64,000 nt of DNA. Origin: Fen-1273 sp963748405. GTDB taxonomy: Bacteria > Bacteroidota > Ignavibacteria > UBA10030 > UBA6906. The stretch covers positions 248,001 through 312,000 of the forward strand of contig CAVVIT010000005.1 of assembly GCA_963748405.1 (NCBI GenBank). Reading direction: 5' to 3'. Positions 63,731 through 64,000 of the stretch are shown piece after piece. The notes below the pieces were generated by a model. That model was not told where the DNA came from. It was given only the letters and a program-made list of their open reading frames with translations, and did no database searches. Position 1 is the stretch's first letter. Every line of letters starts with the position of its first letter. A program made the position numbers and the translations under genes.

Positions 63731-64000
63731 CTACCAGATGCTGGCGCGGAGGGATTCGGAACGAACCATCGGATCACCGGCCTTCAGGCCGAACGCATGC
63801 TGAAACTCCGGCATGTCGGACAGCGGGCAATTGACCCTCAGGGGGCTGACCGCGTGCGGGTCCAGGATGACTAGACGGCGGAGCTCCTGGTCGCGGTAAT
63901 TCGCCCGCCAGATCTGGGCCCACGCCAGGAAGAAGCGCTGCTCGGGGGTGAAGCCGTCGATCACCGGCACCGGCGGTTTCCCCTCTTCCGATTTCTTGAG
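63731..64000 (-). CDS. M13-family metallopeptidase, C-terminal end (partial)
   Basis: The gene begins beyond the right edge; the last 89 residues are visible and end at a TAG at 63731. The phrases DGFTPEQRFFLAWAQIWRA, LDPHAVSPLRVN and FQHAFGLKAGDPM match the C-terminus of neprilysin/PepO-type (M13) zinc peptidases closely. The HExxH zinc site lies outside the window. Expected to be secreted or membrane-anchored and to cut small peptides. Confidence 0.85.
   Translation of the reverse strand, partial: LKKSEEGKPPVPVIDGFTPEQRFFLAWAQIWRANYRDQELRRLVILDPHAVSPLRVNCPLSDMPEFQHAFGLKAGDPMVRSESLRASIW

Overview
The window looks like a chromosome segment from a Gram-negative bacterium of the Bacteroidota / Ignavibacteria side of the FCB group. 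Three separate secreted proteins end in a type IX secretion (T9SS) C-terminal domain with the phrase QNYPNPFNP or QNYPNPFSP. There is also a complete RND efflux operon with a TolC-type outer-membrane channel and a predicted outer-membrane beta-barrel, so the cell has an outer membrane. The backbone is GC-rich, and its strong codon bias creates long antisense reading frames. The middle (about 28.4-50.4 kb) is visibly less GC-rich. I cannot name a genus.

Left backbone (1-28 kb). A redox/sulfur cluster comes first: a MerR regulator with a Cys-rich tail, two tiny membrane proteins, OsmC, a membrane-anchored rhodanese and a TlpA-like thioredoxin. It meets head-on a 3056-residue cyclic beta-1,2-glucan synthase. 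Then follow two stress-type small proteins (GlsB/YeaQ-like and CsbD-like), a B12-binding radical SAM protein with two near-duplicate NarL/LuxR response regulators, a methyltransferase, a phosphotriesterase-like hydrolase, a MOSC protein, a DUF134 regulator with a dinitrogenase-cofactor (NifX/NifB-like) protein, a LamG/T9SS secreted protein, and a minus-strand set of envelope genes (GT-C-like membrane protein, FAD oxidoreductase, membrane-fused spermidine synthase-like protein, nucleotidyltransferase).

Accessory middle (29-50.5 kb). A complete tRNA-Thr(CGT) gene at 50392-50463 has a tyrosine integrase beside it. Exact 44-bp copies of the tRNA 3' part lie in the same orientation at 35370 and 39137, so at least two integrations seem to have stacked at this tRNA. 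The inner element (39137-50434) carries the integrase, a two-gene DUF4365 module resembling a defence island pair, and remnants of MutS, TolB-like and FtsX/MacB-like genes. The outer element (35370-39137) carries a bacterioferritin, a secreted protein with two PBCV-type basic adaptor repeats and small membrane proteins. Six transposable elements are recognisable: IS21, IS256 with an IS630 nested inside it, a DDE/rve element, IS3, and a short IS200/IS605-like hairpin element. For three of them the exact ends and target duplications can be read, and removing the insertion restores the interrupted gene in frame.

Right backbone (50.5-64 kb). An outer-membrane barrel protein and a frameshifted BNR-repeat T9SS protein precede a minus-strand operon read from right to left: marR, tolC-like, acrA-like, acrB-like, an RDD membrane protein and two small envelope proteins, ending at a hairpin terminator. 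A MarR-type inverted repeat sits just upstream of marR. A DUF4412 protein with its own terminator, a two-cluster ferredoxin, a PAP2-like phosphatase and the C-terminus of an M13 peptidase finish the window. Several frameshifts (acrA-like gene, BNR protein, IS630) lie at or near homopolymers, so some may be sequencing errors rather than real mutations.
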